Assembly: GCF_008084145.1 (NCBI RefSeq)
Contig: NZ_VSDO01000005.1
Span: forward strand, 1-64,000
Source of the DNA: Paenibacillus faecis
GTDB lineage: Bacteria; Bacillota; Bacilli; Paenibacillales; Paenibacillaceae
Length of the DNA: 64,000 nt
Reading direction: 5' to 3'
In this document: positions 15,491-22,710 of the stretch, piece by piece
Layout of the letters: each line of letters starts with the position of its first letter
Numbering within the stretch: position 1 is the stretch's first letter
Made by a program: the position numbers and the translations under genes
The notes under the pieces: model-generated
The model's input: the letters and a program-made list of their open reading frames with translations, nothing else
What the model was told of the DNA's origin: nothing
Databases searched by the model: none

Positions 15491-17086
15491 ATGGAATCCA
15501 AAGAAGCAAAGTATCGGGTGATTCTCGTCGATGACGAGCCGATTATTTTGCGAAGCTTGAAGGTGGCGATTCCCTGGGATGAGCTGAATCTGGAAATCGC
15601 TGGGGAAGCGAGAAACGGAGAAGAGGCGCTCAGGCTGGTCCGCGAGCTGTCTCCGCATATGATTATCAGCGATATTCGCATGCCGGGGCTGGACGGAATC
15701 AGCTTGATGAAGGAAGTCATGGCGGAGAATCCGAAGCGCCTGTTTATCTTTATCAGCGGTTACGGGGAGTTCGAATATGCCAGGGAAGCGCTGCGGGAAG
15801 GAGCCTTCGATTACCTGCTTAAACCGATCGACCACGATGAATTGATTCAAATGATCTTACGTGCCATCAAGACGCTCGAAAAGCAAATGGAGAACGATAA
15901 GCTGCTTCATTCCGTGCAAATGTTGTCGATGCTCGCCCGTGAGCGGATGTTTGCCGAATTGATCGAAGGCAATCACAGTGAAAGCCATCTGCGGCATATG
16001 AAATGGCTGGAGAACAGCGAGCTTCAGGAGGATTATATGGTGGCCGTGCTGCAGCTGGACCACTATCTGAAGCTGTACAACCAATGGTCCATGGAAGAAA
16101 GAAGGCTGTGGCTGTTCGCGATCCGCAATATTTTAAGCGAATGGTCGATCGCCCAGGGGGCGTTGACGGTGTTTCCTTTTCACAGCGGAGAATGGGTCAT
16201 GCTGTTTCCGGCGGCGATGAGCGAGCGGAGGGAAAACCTGGGCCGGGACATTATTCACCGGATCAAAGTCAATACGAAGCTGTCCTGTTCCATCGGCTTC
16301 AGCCAGACGGCGAAGGGGATCGGCCAATTGAGCGAAGCCTACCAGAGCGCGGCCAGAGCGCTGTATCAGCGGTTCTACAGCGACAGGGAAGGGGTCTTCG
16401 TCGAGCCGGTCCCCGAGCTCGGAGCGACGCGCGAAGCGAAATATCCGAAGCATTTGGAATCGGGGATGCTGGATGCGGTCCGGACGTTGGACGACGAGCG
16501 CCTGATCGCTCTGCTGGACGAGACGAGGGGTTATCTGGAAGCTCAGGCGTTCTCCAAGGAAACCGCGGAACGCATGATTGTGGAGCTGACGGTGGTGCTG
16601 TACCGGGAATTCGAGCATATGAAGCTGCTGCTGGAGTGGTCGCTGGAGGGAATTTTGCAGGAACTGCATTCGATGGATACTTTGAACGAGATGATGGGAC
16701 TGCTAAAACTGAATTTCGGTAAATGGATCAGGGAGAGCAGGGACTCTCAGCCGAAAGAACATATCCAGAGCATGATCGACAAGACGAAGGGATATATCGC
16801 CAACCATTATCATAAAGATCTCAGCATTGAGGAAGTGGCGGAAGTGGCCGATCTGAGCATCAGCCATTTCTGCATGCTGTTTAAACAGGTCACGGGATAC
16901 ACTTTTCTCGAGTACTTGACGCAGTGCCGAATCGAGAAAGCCAAATATATTTTGAAGAACAGTCAGGTCAAAGTGTACCAGATCGCCCCGCTCGTCGGGT
17001 ATCAAGATCCCCGTTATTTCACACAGGTGTTCAAAAAGGTCACCGGCATGACGCCGTCGGAATACCGGGAAGACCCGGCTTCCTGA
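15491..17086 (+). CDS. YesN-type response regulator, AraC family
   Basis: A 531-residue regulator. The receiver domain has the acidic pair in ILVDDEP (14-15), phospho-acceptor Asp 61 in MIISDIRMPG, and the conserved Lys near 111 in YLLKPIDHDE. A middle region of about 270 residues without a clear family name follows, then a C-terminal double AraC helix-turn-helix with DLSIEEVAEVADLSISHF and IAPLVGYQDPRYFTQVFKK. ATG 15491 has CTGGAGGTG before it. It is the output partner of the YesM-type kinase and probably activates the ABC transporter operon. Confidence 0.92.
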   Translation: MESKEAKYRVILVDDEPIILRSLKVAIPWDELNLEIAGEARNGEEALRLVRELSPHMIISDIRMPGLDGISLMKEVMAENPKRLFIFISGYGEFEYAREALREGAFDYLLKPIDHDELIQMILRAIKTLEKQMENDKLLHSVQMLSMLARERMFAELIEGNHSESHLRHMKWLENSELQEDYMVAVLQLDHYLKLYNQWSMEERRLWLFAIRNILSEWSIAQGALTVFPFHSGEWVMLFPAAMSERRENLGRDIIHRIKVNTKLSCSIGFSQTAKGIGQLSEAYQSAARALYQRFYSDREGVFVEPVPELGATREAKYPKHLESGMLDAVRTLDDERLIALLDETRGYLEAQAFSKETAERMIVELTVVLYREFEHMKLLLEWSLEGILQELHSMDTLNEMMGLLKLNFGKWIRESRDSQPKEHIQSMIDKTKGYIANHYHKDLSIEEVAEVADLSISHFCMLFKQVTGYTFLEYLTQCRIEKAKYILKNSQVKVYQIAPLVGYQDPRYFTQVFKKVTGMTPSEYREDPAS

Positions 17087-17101
17087 GGAGGCGGCAGCAC
17101 C

Positions 17102-17133
17102 AAAAAGAACCGCCCATTCGGCGGTTCTTTTTG
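17102..17133. terminator. Bidirectional terminator
   Basis: AAAAAGAACCGCC pairs perfectly with GGCGGTTCTTTTT around CATTC. With A and T tracts on both sides it can serve both the regulator on + and the GlsB-like gene on -. Confidence 0.9.
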
Positions 17134-17151
17134 GGTTTATTTCGCATTAAG

Positions 17152-17409
17152 TTACGAGCGCCCGCGTCTCATTGAGCCCATAATCAGGCTGACAATAAAT
17201 ACAAGCACGACGGCACCGATCAGAGCCGGGATGAAGTAGAAATCCCCGATGACCGGACCCCAGTTGCCCAGAATCAGGCTGCCCAGCCAAGCACCGATGA
17301 AGCCTGCAATGATATTACCGATGATGCCGCCGGGAATATCTCTGCCCATAATTAACCCTGCCAGCCAACCGATAATGCCACCGATAATTAAGGACCATAA
17401 GAAACCCAT
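17152..17409 (-). CDS. GlsB/YeaQ/YmgE-like stress membrane protein
   Basis: An 85-residue membrane protein with three hydrophobic segments full of glycine: LIIGGIIGWLAGLIMGRDIP, then IIGNIIAGFIGAWLGSLIL, then PALIGAVVLVFIVSLIMG. These are transglycosylase-associated (GlsB/YeaQ) family features. Members are stress-induced and their biochemical role is unclear. The start is ATG (MGFLWS) at 17409 with AGAGGTGAT upstream. On the - strand GTTTAA and GGTTAA at 13-base spacing lie upstream and faintly resemble a general-stress sigma-B promoter. Confidence 0.88.
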   Translation of the reverse strand: MGFLWSLIIGGIIGWLAGLIMGRDIPGGIIGNIIAGFIGAWLGSLILGNWGPVIGDFYFIPALIGAVVLVFIVSLIMGSMRRGRS

Positions 17410-17594
17410 TCGTATCACCTCTTATGTGTTTAATTTGCTTGTCGATTACTATTAACCAAAGAGGGAGTTTTTAAACAACCGGGTAAAAAATGACCCGGAT
17501 GGGCTGAAGAAATTGGCTATATAAAAACAGGGTATACATGTGTGAGGGGATCTGATACAATCCAGGTAGCAACTCCCAATATTAAACAAAATTA

Positions 17595-17622
17595 ACAACA
17601 TTAATGTTGTAAGTGCTTACAA
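17595..17622. promoter_or_regulatory. Overlapping palindromes upstream of the amylase
   Basis: ACAACATTAATGTTGT at 17595-17610 is a perfect 16-base palindrome. TTGTAAGTGCTTACAA at 17607-17622 is a 7-2-7 inverted repeat that overlaps its end. Both look like dimeric regulator sites about 200 bases upstream of the amylase start. Confidence 0.6.
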
Positions 17623-17669
17623 AATGATTTTGTTTTGCGGAGCTGCAAGTTGAACAGAAGGAGGTGAGT

Positions 17670-17717
17670 ATGTCTCAAAAAACAAACGTTTGCACTTCCT
17701 CATATTCCAATGGATAA
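17670..17717 (+). CDS. Candidate leader peptide of the amylase gene
   Basis: A 15-codon open frame, MSQKTNVCTSSYSNG, with a near-perfect ribosome binding site (AAGGAGGTGAGT) directly upstream. It contains the first of the CAAACGTTTG operators in its own coding sequence and stops 86 bases before the amylase start. The strong initiation site argues that it is translated. Whether it regulates the amylase or is simply a remnant is unknown. Confidence 0.5.
   Translation: MSQKTNVCTSSYSNG
17682..17694. promoter_or_regulatory. LacI-family-type operator 1
   Basis: ACAAACGTTTGCA contains the palindrome CAAACGTTTG with a central CG, typical of LacI/GalR-family sites. An identical 13-mer follows at 17759. 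It differs from the CcpA cre consensus in its outer positions, so a local maltose/starch repressor is more likely than CcpA. Confidence 0.65.
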
Positions 17718-17758
17718 GAAAGAAATCTTGTTTGGAAGAGTGTATTTTTGAAAAAAAT

Positions 17759-17771
17759 ACAAACGTTTGCA
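17759..17771. promoter_or_regulatory. LacI-family-type operator 2
   Basis: A second exact copy of ACAAACGTTTGCA, 77 bases after the first and 33 bases before the amylase start codon. Two sites at about seven helical turns could allow looping. Confidence 0.65.
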
Positions 17772-17803
17772 CGAAAAATATTTATTTTGAAAGGAGTAAA
17801 CGC

Positions 17804-20800
17804 GTGAAGAAAAAGACCCTCAGGTGTGCGTCATTTTTTCTCAGTTTTATATTCCTGATTACGATATTCTTTGGCTCGCAGGTTTTACCGGTTCAGTATG
17901 CGGATGCTTCTGAGGCAAGGCCGGGCGCTTCAGCGGAGAAGATTACGGAGACGGAGGGTCCTACCGGACCGGCTACATTCAGCTGGGAAAATGCAAACGT
18001 TTACTTTGTAATAACCGATCGTTTTAAGGATGGCGATCCGAGCAATAATAACGCTTATGGCCGACCTACTCGCGATGCGACCGGCAAGAATATCGGCACA
18101 TTTCATGGAGGTGACCTCAAGGGGCTGACCGAGAAGCTGAATGAAGGATATTTCACGAAGCTGGGGACCAATGCGATTTGGATCACGGCCCCTTACGAGC
18201 AGATCCACGGTTGGGTCGGTGGCGGGACCGGCGGGGACTTCGCCCATTATGGGTACCATGGTTACTATGCGCTTGATTTTACCATGATGGATAAAAACAT
18301 GGGCACCGTTGAAGATATGCGGGAATTCGTGGATACCGCGCATGAAAAAGGGATCCGGGTCATTTTGGACGTCGTTTTGAACCACCCGGGCTACGGAACC
18401 CTGAAAGACATGGAGGAATACGGCTTCGGCGCCCGCAACAATATAGGGGCCGGCTGGACGCCGGGAAGCGGTCAAACCTGGCACAGCTTTCACGATAACG
18501 TAAATTATAACGACGCTTCGGCCTGGGCCGCATGGTGGGGAGGTTGGGTTCGGGCGGGCATCGCCGGCTATGAGAGCTGCGGAGGCAGCGATCTGACGCA
18601 ATGTGTAGGAAATCTACCTGATTTTCGCACGAACGTGACGGACAATATCGGGCTCCCTCCTCTGCTGAAAACAAAATGGAGCAAAGAAACCGCCGGATAC
18701 GAGCCGTGGATCATTCCTTCGGCCAAAAACCTGCGTAAGGATTTGGGCCTTCCCCCGGCCGATTATGTCATCAAGTGGCTGGCGGCTTGGGTGGAGGAGT
18801 TTGGCATTGACGGATTTAGGGCGGATACGGCCAAGCATGTGGAGCTTCACAGGTGGAAACAGCTCAAGAATGAAAGCGATGCGGCCCTGAAAAGATGGAG
18901 ACAAAACAATCCGGATAAACCCGGTGCCGATTGGAACGATTCTTTTTGGATGACCGGCGAAGTCTGGGGGCATGGGGTAGGCAAAAGCGAGTATTTCAAC
19001 AACGGCTTCGATTCCATCATTAATTTCTCCTTTCAGGGGGCGAACCTAAACTCCCTGGAGAGCATCTATGCCGATTACGCCGCCAAGATCAATAACGATC
19101 CCGAGTTTAACGTATTAAGCTATATTTCCTCGCACGATACTAAGCTGTACGATCGGGGAGGGTTAATTCAGGCCGGCACGGCGCTTCTTTTGTTGCCGGG
19201 CGGAGTGAAAACGTTCTATGGAGACGAGGCGGCGAGGGCCTTCGGAGATACCGGCTCGGATCCCCAACAGGGGACGCGCTCTTCCATGAACTGGAATCAG
19301 CTCAATCAGAATGTACTTTCGCATTGGCAGAAGGTAGGCCAATTCCGGAATCAACATATTGCCGTAGGAGCTGGGAGCCATGCCAAAATTGCCGACAGTC
19401 CCTACACCTTCAAGCGCACTTATGAAAAAGACGGGATCACCGACAAGGTAGTAGTCGCCATAGGCGCTTCGGGGACTACCCAGGTGAACGTGGCGTCCGT
19501 GTTTCCGGACGGAACCACCGTCAGGGATGCCTATACCGGGGCCGAAACCTTGGTAAGCGGAGGTGTCGCCACACTCACGCCGGGAGCCCATGGACTCATC
19601 TTGATCGAGCAGATCAAGGAATCCGATTTGCCGGCCGTATCCGCTTCTCCCGCAGGGGGCAGCTTCAAAACCGAGACTTTGGACATCAAACTGCATGTCA
19701 ATAAAGCCGAAAGCGGAAAGTATACCTTGGACGGAAGCGATCCCAAACAAGGGATCAGCTACACGGACGGAACGGAGATTACGATCGGCGAAGCGATGGA
19801 GTTTGGCGATTCGGCCATGCTGCGATTATATGCCGAAAATCAACACGGTTCCTCCCTGCAAGAGTATAAATATACCAAAAAAGACCCCAACAGCGGTTTG
19901 ACGGTCCACTTCAAGAAGCCGGCCGACTGGGGAGCGCCGCAATTGTATTATTACGACACCATTCCGAAGGTAACCGAGCCCACTTGGGTGACGTCTCCTG
20001 CGATGATCAAGGAGAGCGGAGAGTGGTATGCTTACACCATCGATGGCGTCGACAGTGCGACGTTGATTTTCCGGGACAGCCGCGGCAGGCAGAATCCCGG
20101 ACAAGGGCAGCCAGGATTCGTAAGAACCTCGGAAGGGTGGTACGACGGAACCTGGCATGAAGCGAATCCGGACGGGGTTAGCGACACGGAGCCGCCTACG
20201 GCTCCCGGTGGATTGAGAGCCGACCGGACTACCGATACGACGGTGACGTTAAGTTGGGACGCGTCTACCGATAATGTAGCGGTAACCGGGTATGACATTT
20301 ACCGCAACAATGCTAAGGTAGGCAGCGCTTCGAGGACAACGTTTACGGATACGGGGCTGACGCCTGAGACGGCTTATCAGTACACGGTAAAAGCGCACGA
20401 TGCCGCGGGCAACGAGTCGTCGGCCAGCGACAGGGTGGAAGTGACCACAGAGCCGGCCGGAAGCGGAGGCAACAAGGTGACGGTCTACTACAAACACGGC
20501 TTTACCACGCCGTTTATTCATTACCGACCGGAAGGCGAAAGCTGGACGACTGCGCCGGGGGTGGCCATGGAGCCGTCCGAGGTAGCGGAATACAGCAAGC
20601 TGACCATCGATATCGGAATGGCTTCGCGTTTGGAAGCTTGCTTTAGCGACGGAAAAGCGAATTGGGACAGCAACAACCAACGAAATTATTTCTTCAACGC
20701 CGGAACATGGACATACAACGGGAATGGCGATATTCGGCCAGGAGCGCCCCAAGCCTCAACTTTGGAATCTGCCGACCCGGCCCCCAATTCATCGAATAAT

Positions 20801-20875
20801 AATTCTGAATCTCCAAGAGGAAAATCCGGTGATTCCGAGGGTCCAGACTCTTCCGAAGAACCGGCTGCGGCATAA
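17804..20875 (+). CDS. Secreted multimodular alpha-amylase, GH13 (MalS-like)
   Basis: A 1023-residue secreted starch-degrading enzyme. Signal peptide about 1-38 (MKKKTLRC, hydrophobic core, then YADASEA). The GH13 barrel has region I DVVLNH (Asp 189), region II GFRADTAKH (nucleophile Asp 341), region III GEVWG (acid Glu 386) and region IV SSHD (Asp 445). GNLPDFRT and the layout resemble E. coli MalS. Next come a probable CBM26 starch-binding module (about 699-790), FN3 (796-884), CBM25 (889-982) and a Ser/Asn/Glu-rich tail. GTG 17804 has AAAGGAG at the right distance; earlier in-frame starts lie before the signal peptide and have no ribosome binding site. Palindromic operators suggest starch- or maltose-responsive repression. 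Confidence 0.95.
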   Translation: MKKKTLRCASFFLSFIFLITIFFGSQVLPVQYADASEARPGASAEKITETEGPTGPATFSWENANVYFVITDRFKDGDPSNNNAYGRPTRDATGKNIGTFHGGDLKGLTEKLNEGYFTKLGTNAIWITAPYEQIHGWVGGGTGGDFAHYGYHGYYALDFTMMDKNMGTVEDMREFVDTAHEKGIRVILDVVLNHPGYGTLKDMEEYGFGARNNIGAGWTPGSGQTWHSFHDNVNYNDASAWAAWWGGWVRAGIAGYESCGGSDLTQCVGNLPDFRTNVTDNIGLPPLLKTKWSKETAGYEPWIIPSAKNLRKDLGLPPADYVIKWLAAWVEEFGIDGFRADTAKHVELHRWKQLKNESDAALKRWRQNNPDKPGADWNDSFWMTGEVWGHGVGKSEYFNNGFDSIINFSFQGANLNSLESIYADYAAKINNDPEFNVLSYISSHDTKLYDRGGLIQAGTALLLLPGGVKTFYGDEAARAFGDTGSDPQQGTRSSMNWNQLNQNVLSHWQKVGQFRNQHIAVGAGSHAKIADSPYTFKRTYEKDGITDKVVVAIGASGTTQVNVASVFPDGTTVRDAYTGAETLVSGGVATLTPGAHGLILIEQIKESDLPAVSASPAGGSFKTETLDIKLHVNKAESGKYTLDGSDPKQGISYTDGTEITIGEAMEFGDSAMLRLYAENQHGSSLQEYKYTKKDPNSGLTVHFKKPADWGAPQLYYYDTIPKVTEPTWVTSPAMIKESGEWYAYTIDGVDSATLIFRDSRGRQNPGQGQPGFVRTSEGWYDGTWHEANPDGVSDTEPPTAPGGLRADRTTDTTVTLSWDASTDNVAVTGYDIYRNNAKVGSASRTTFTDTGLTPETAYQYTVKAHDAAGNESSASDRVEVTTEPAGSGGNKVTVYYKHGFTTPFIHYRPEGESWTTAPGVAMEPSEVAEYSKLTIDIGMASRLEACFSDGKANWDSNNQRNYFFNAGTWTYNGNGDIRPGAPQASTLESADPAPNSSNNNSESPRGKSGDSEGPDSSEEPAAA
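17992..18004. promoter_or_regulatory. Possible third operator inside the amylase gene
   Basis: TGCAAACGTTTAC in the coding region, 188 bases after the start, matches the reverse complement of the upstream operators except at one end. It may be an auxiliary repressor site. Chance is possible because it also encodes NANVYF of the conserved enzyme start. Confidence 0.35.
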
Positions 20876-20894
20876 TTCCTTGGCGAGATGCGAG

Positions 20895-20926
20895 GAGCCC
20901 GTGTCATAAAAGACACGGGCTCTTTT
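20895..20926 (+). terminator. Amylase terminator
   Basis: GAGCCCGTGTC pairs perfectly with GACACGGGCTC around ATAAAA, followed by TTTT. It lies 19 bases after the amylase stop. Confidence 0.92.
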
Positions 20927-20928
20927 AA

Positions 20929-21305
20929 GTTTGGGGCTTTAGCCAGTTGAGCCCGCGAAGCGTGCGAAGCAAAAAACAGCTAATGTTGGGGGCGTTATCA
21001 TAGGAGGTTTCAAGCCACTGTGCATAACGAAAAGGTGGCTGAATGGCTAATCAAAGTGATATGTCACATACAAAGAGGCGCCTAGTGTGCTTGCTTCCAA
21101 GCTTCCAACTCCAAAAAGAGGCAAATCTGCAGGCATTTCTGGCTGGTCCCCGCGGGAATTCGAAAAAAGATGCAAATCTGCAGGCATTTCCAGCGATTTT
21201 AGAGAAACGAGCCGGTTTCGTCAAAAATTCCTGCAGATTTGCAGGAATTTTGAAATTTTGGGCTCTGAACAAGAAAAAAACATGCACATATGCAGGAAAC
21301 CACCC
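20929..21305 (+). repeat. Long family A element, copy 1 (A2)
   Basis: This fills the gap after the amylase. It has a head of about 190 bases (GCGAAGCGTGC hairpin, AAAAGGTGG, GTGATATGTCAC palindrome, AAGAGGCGCCTAGTGTGCTT) and then four family A palindromes at 21121-21133, 21170-21183, 21224-21251 and 21281-21296 with gaps of about 49, 62 and 50. An inverted copy lies at 34629-35036. Short frames can be read through it, but they shift between the two copies, so I do not call a gene. From 21306 to 21405 nothing else is visible apart from the weak terminator below. Confidence 0.85.
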
Positions 21306-21369
21306 GTTGGACAGGTGTTATGATTTCATTTGACAGCGCCAGCTTCCCTTTGAAGCCGGGCGGCACAGT

Positions 21370-21398
21370 GCCCCAAAAGGAAAAGGCCGCTATGGCGG
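21370..21398 (-). terminator. Weak terminator of the HXXEE operon
   Basis: On the - strand CCGC-CATA-GCGG is followed by CCTTTTCCTTTT, just past the HXXEE gene stop. The stem is short, so confidence is modest. Confidence 0.4.
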
Positions 21399-21405
21399 AG
21401 GGGGC

Positions 21406-21948
21406 TTAGTCGGCACAGCGGTTTCTTCCCTTGATCAGTAGAAACAGAGCGACCGGGACGATGACCAGCATTAAGATTAAAGCTTGGATCAAGTTCCCGG
21501 GGTCCACGACGCCTTCCGAAAGCAAACGGTAGTAGGCGTAGAGCGAATAAGGCAGTACGGGAAAGACGGCGGTGATGACGCCGGGAGTATAACTTTTTAA
21601 ATATAGAGCTTGCCCGATATGGGTGAAAACATGAAGAAAGTAGAGATGGAGGGCCGCCAGGAAGAGCAGATAGACTTGAAAAAAGACGGCCAGTCCCGTT
21701 GCGACGACAATCATCGTATAAACCGCAAACACATCTTTGGCGAAATGGAGCGTGTTTATCCGAAGGGAAGATGCGAGCATCTTTTTGAAGAAGTCGGGTA
21801 AAGTGCTGTCGAGACGGTCGCGATGCCGGACGGCCCAGTTCTCTACGGTGAGCAGTTCTTCAAAGTCATGGAACAGGAAAGTTACCGGGAACAGCCAGAA
21901 CAGGCTGACCAGTTGAATATGTTCGTTTAAAAAATTCAATAGGCTCAC
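21406..21948 (-). CDS. HXXEE domain membrane protein
   Basis: A 180-residue membrane protein with the HXXEE motif HDFEE at residues 27-31, followed by four or five hydrophobic segments. Conserved His and Glu in this family suggest a membrane-embedded metal-dependent enzyme, but the reaction is unknown. GTG 21948 has GGGGGTGATT upstream. It starts 17 bases after the TetR gene stops, on the same strand, so the two form an operon and TetR probably controls it. Confidence 0.82.
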   Translation of the reverse strand: MSLLNFLNEHIQLVSLFWLFPVTFLFHDFEELLTVENWAVRHRDRLDSTLPDFFKKMLASSLRINTLHFAKDVFAVYTMIVVATGLAVFFQVYLLFLAALHLYFLHVFTHIGQALYLKSYTPGVITAVFPVLPYSLYAYYRLLSEGVVDPGNLIQALILMLVIVPVALFLLIKGRNRCAD

Positions 21949-21965
21949 GCAATCACCCCCATGGC

Positions 21966-22556
21966 TTAAACAGGACTCGCCGGGTGAAGTAAGATGCCGT
22001 TCAGGAACAAACGTCCCAGTTGTTCGCCCATTTCCGCCGCGGTCTTGTCTCCGGCAGTCCCGTATTTGTAAATCAGGCGCTCCACCGAGGCGACCACCGA
22101 CTCCGCGGCCAGCTCGGGATCCACATCGGGGCGGACGATCCCGGCCTGCTGATTTCGAATCATATTGCCGCTGATTTGCCGGACGATGGATTCCCGGAAG
22201 GAAGCCCCTTCCTCCGACTCAAGCAGCGCAATCCGGGTAAGATTGGCGTTCTGACCGAGAAGCTCGAACAGACCCGTAAAGGCTTGGATGACGAATGTCT
22301 CCAGCTGATCGGGCGGCCTGTTCCCCGCTTCGCGTCCCGCATCGGTAAAAGGACGCAGTTGCTCCGCAAATTGGCTGAGCAATTCCTGCAGGATTTCGTC
22401 CTTGCTCTTGAAATACTGATAAAAAGAGGCCTGCGTAAGCCCGGCGGCTTTCACGATTTGACTTACGGTGGCGGCGTGATAGCCTTTGTCGGCAAAAAGC
22501 CGCTCCGCCGCGGCCAGCAGCTTGTTCTTGCTCGCTTCGCCTTTGGAGGTAAGCAT
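21966..22556 (-). CDS. TetR family transcriptional regulator
   Basis: A 196-residue TetR repressor. The N-terminal helix-turn-helix covers NKLLAAAERLFADKGYHAAT and VSQIVKAAGLTQASFYQYFK. The C-terminal half is helical with no named ligand pocket. It is the first gene of a two-gene - strand operon with the HXXEE protein. A palindromic site lies just upstream, so autoregulation is likely. The start is ATG 22556. Confidence 0.92.
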   Translation of the reverse strand: MLTSKGEASKNKLLAAAERLFADKGYHAATVSQIVKAAGLTQASFYQYFKSKDEILQELLSQFAEQLRPFTDAGREAGNRPPDQLETFVIQAFTGLFELLGQNANLTRIALLESEEGASFRESIVRQISGNMIRNQQAGIVRPDVDPELAAESVVASVERLIYKYGTAGDKTAAEMGEQLGRLFLNGILLHPASPV

Positions 22557-22584
22557 GATTTGGACCCCCGTCCATTCAAATTTA

Positions 22585-22602
22585 TAACTAACTAATCAGT
22601 TA
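22585..22602. promoter_or_regulatory. Probable TetR operator
   Basis: TAACTAACTAATCAGTTA has arms TAACT and AGTTA within an AT-rich stretch directly upstream of the TetR gene. It is similar to many TetR-family sites containing the ACTAATCAGT-type core. Confidence 0.55.
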
Positions 22603-22624
22603 TTAATTAACATAACCGAATGCC

Positions 22625-22680
22625 GGAAAAAAGTAAAGCTCCGTCTGTTCCCTAACCGGAGTTAGGGGGCGGACGGAGCC
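22625..22680 (-). terminator. Terminator of the arsR-sulP operon
   Basis: On the - strand GCTCCGTC and GACGGAGC form an outer stem around a perfect inner hairpin CCCTAAC/GTTAGGG. The transcript then runs into TTTACTTTTTTCC. It lies 30 bases past the SulP stop. Confidence 0.85.
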
Positions 22681-22710
22681 AGGTTAAATGCTCATTTTGC
22701 GTATGGCATA

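Noticed and set aside
21043..21333. Small genes within the A2 repeats (ending in KRRLVC-type peptides)
   Set aside because: The two copies disagree in frame and the peptides run into palindromes, so they are repeat-derived frames.
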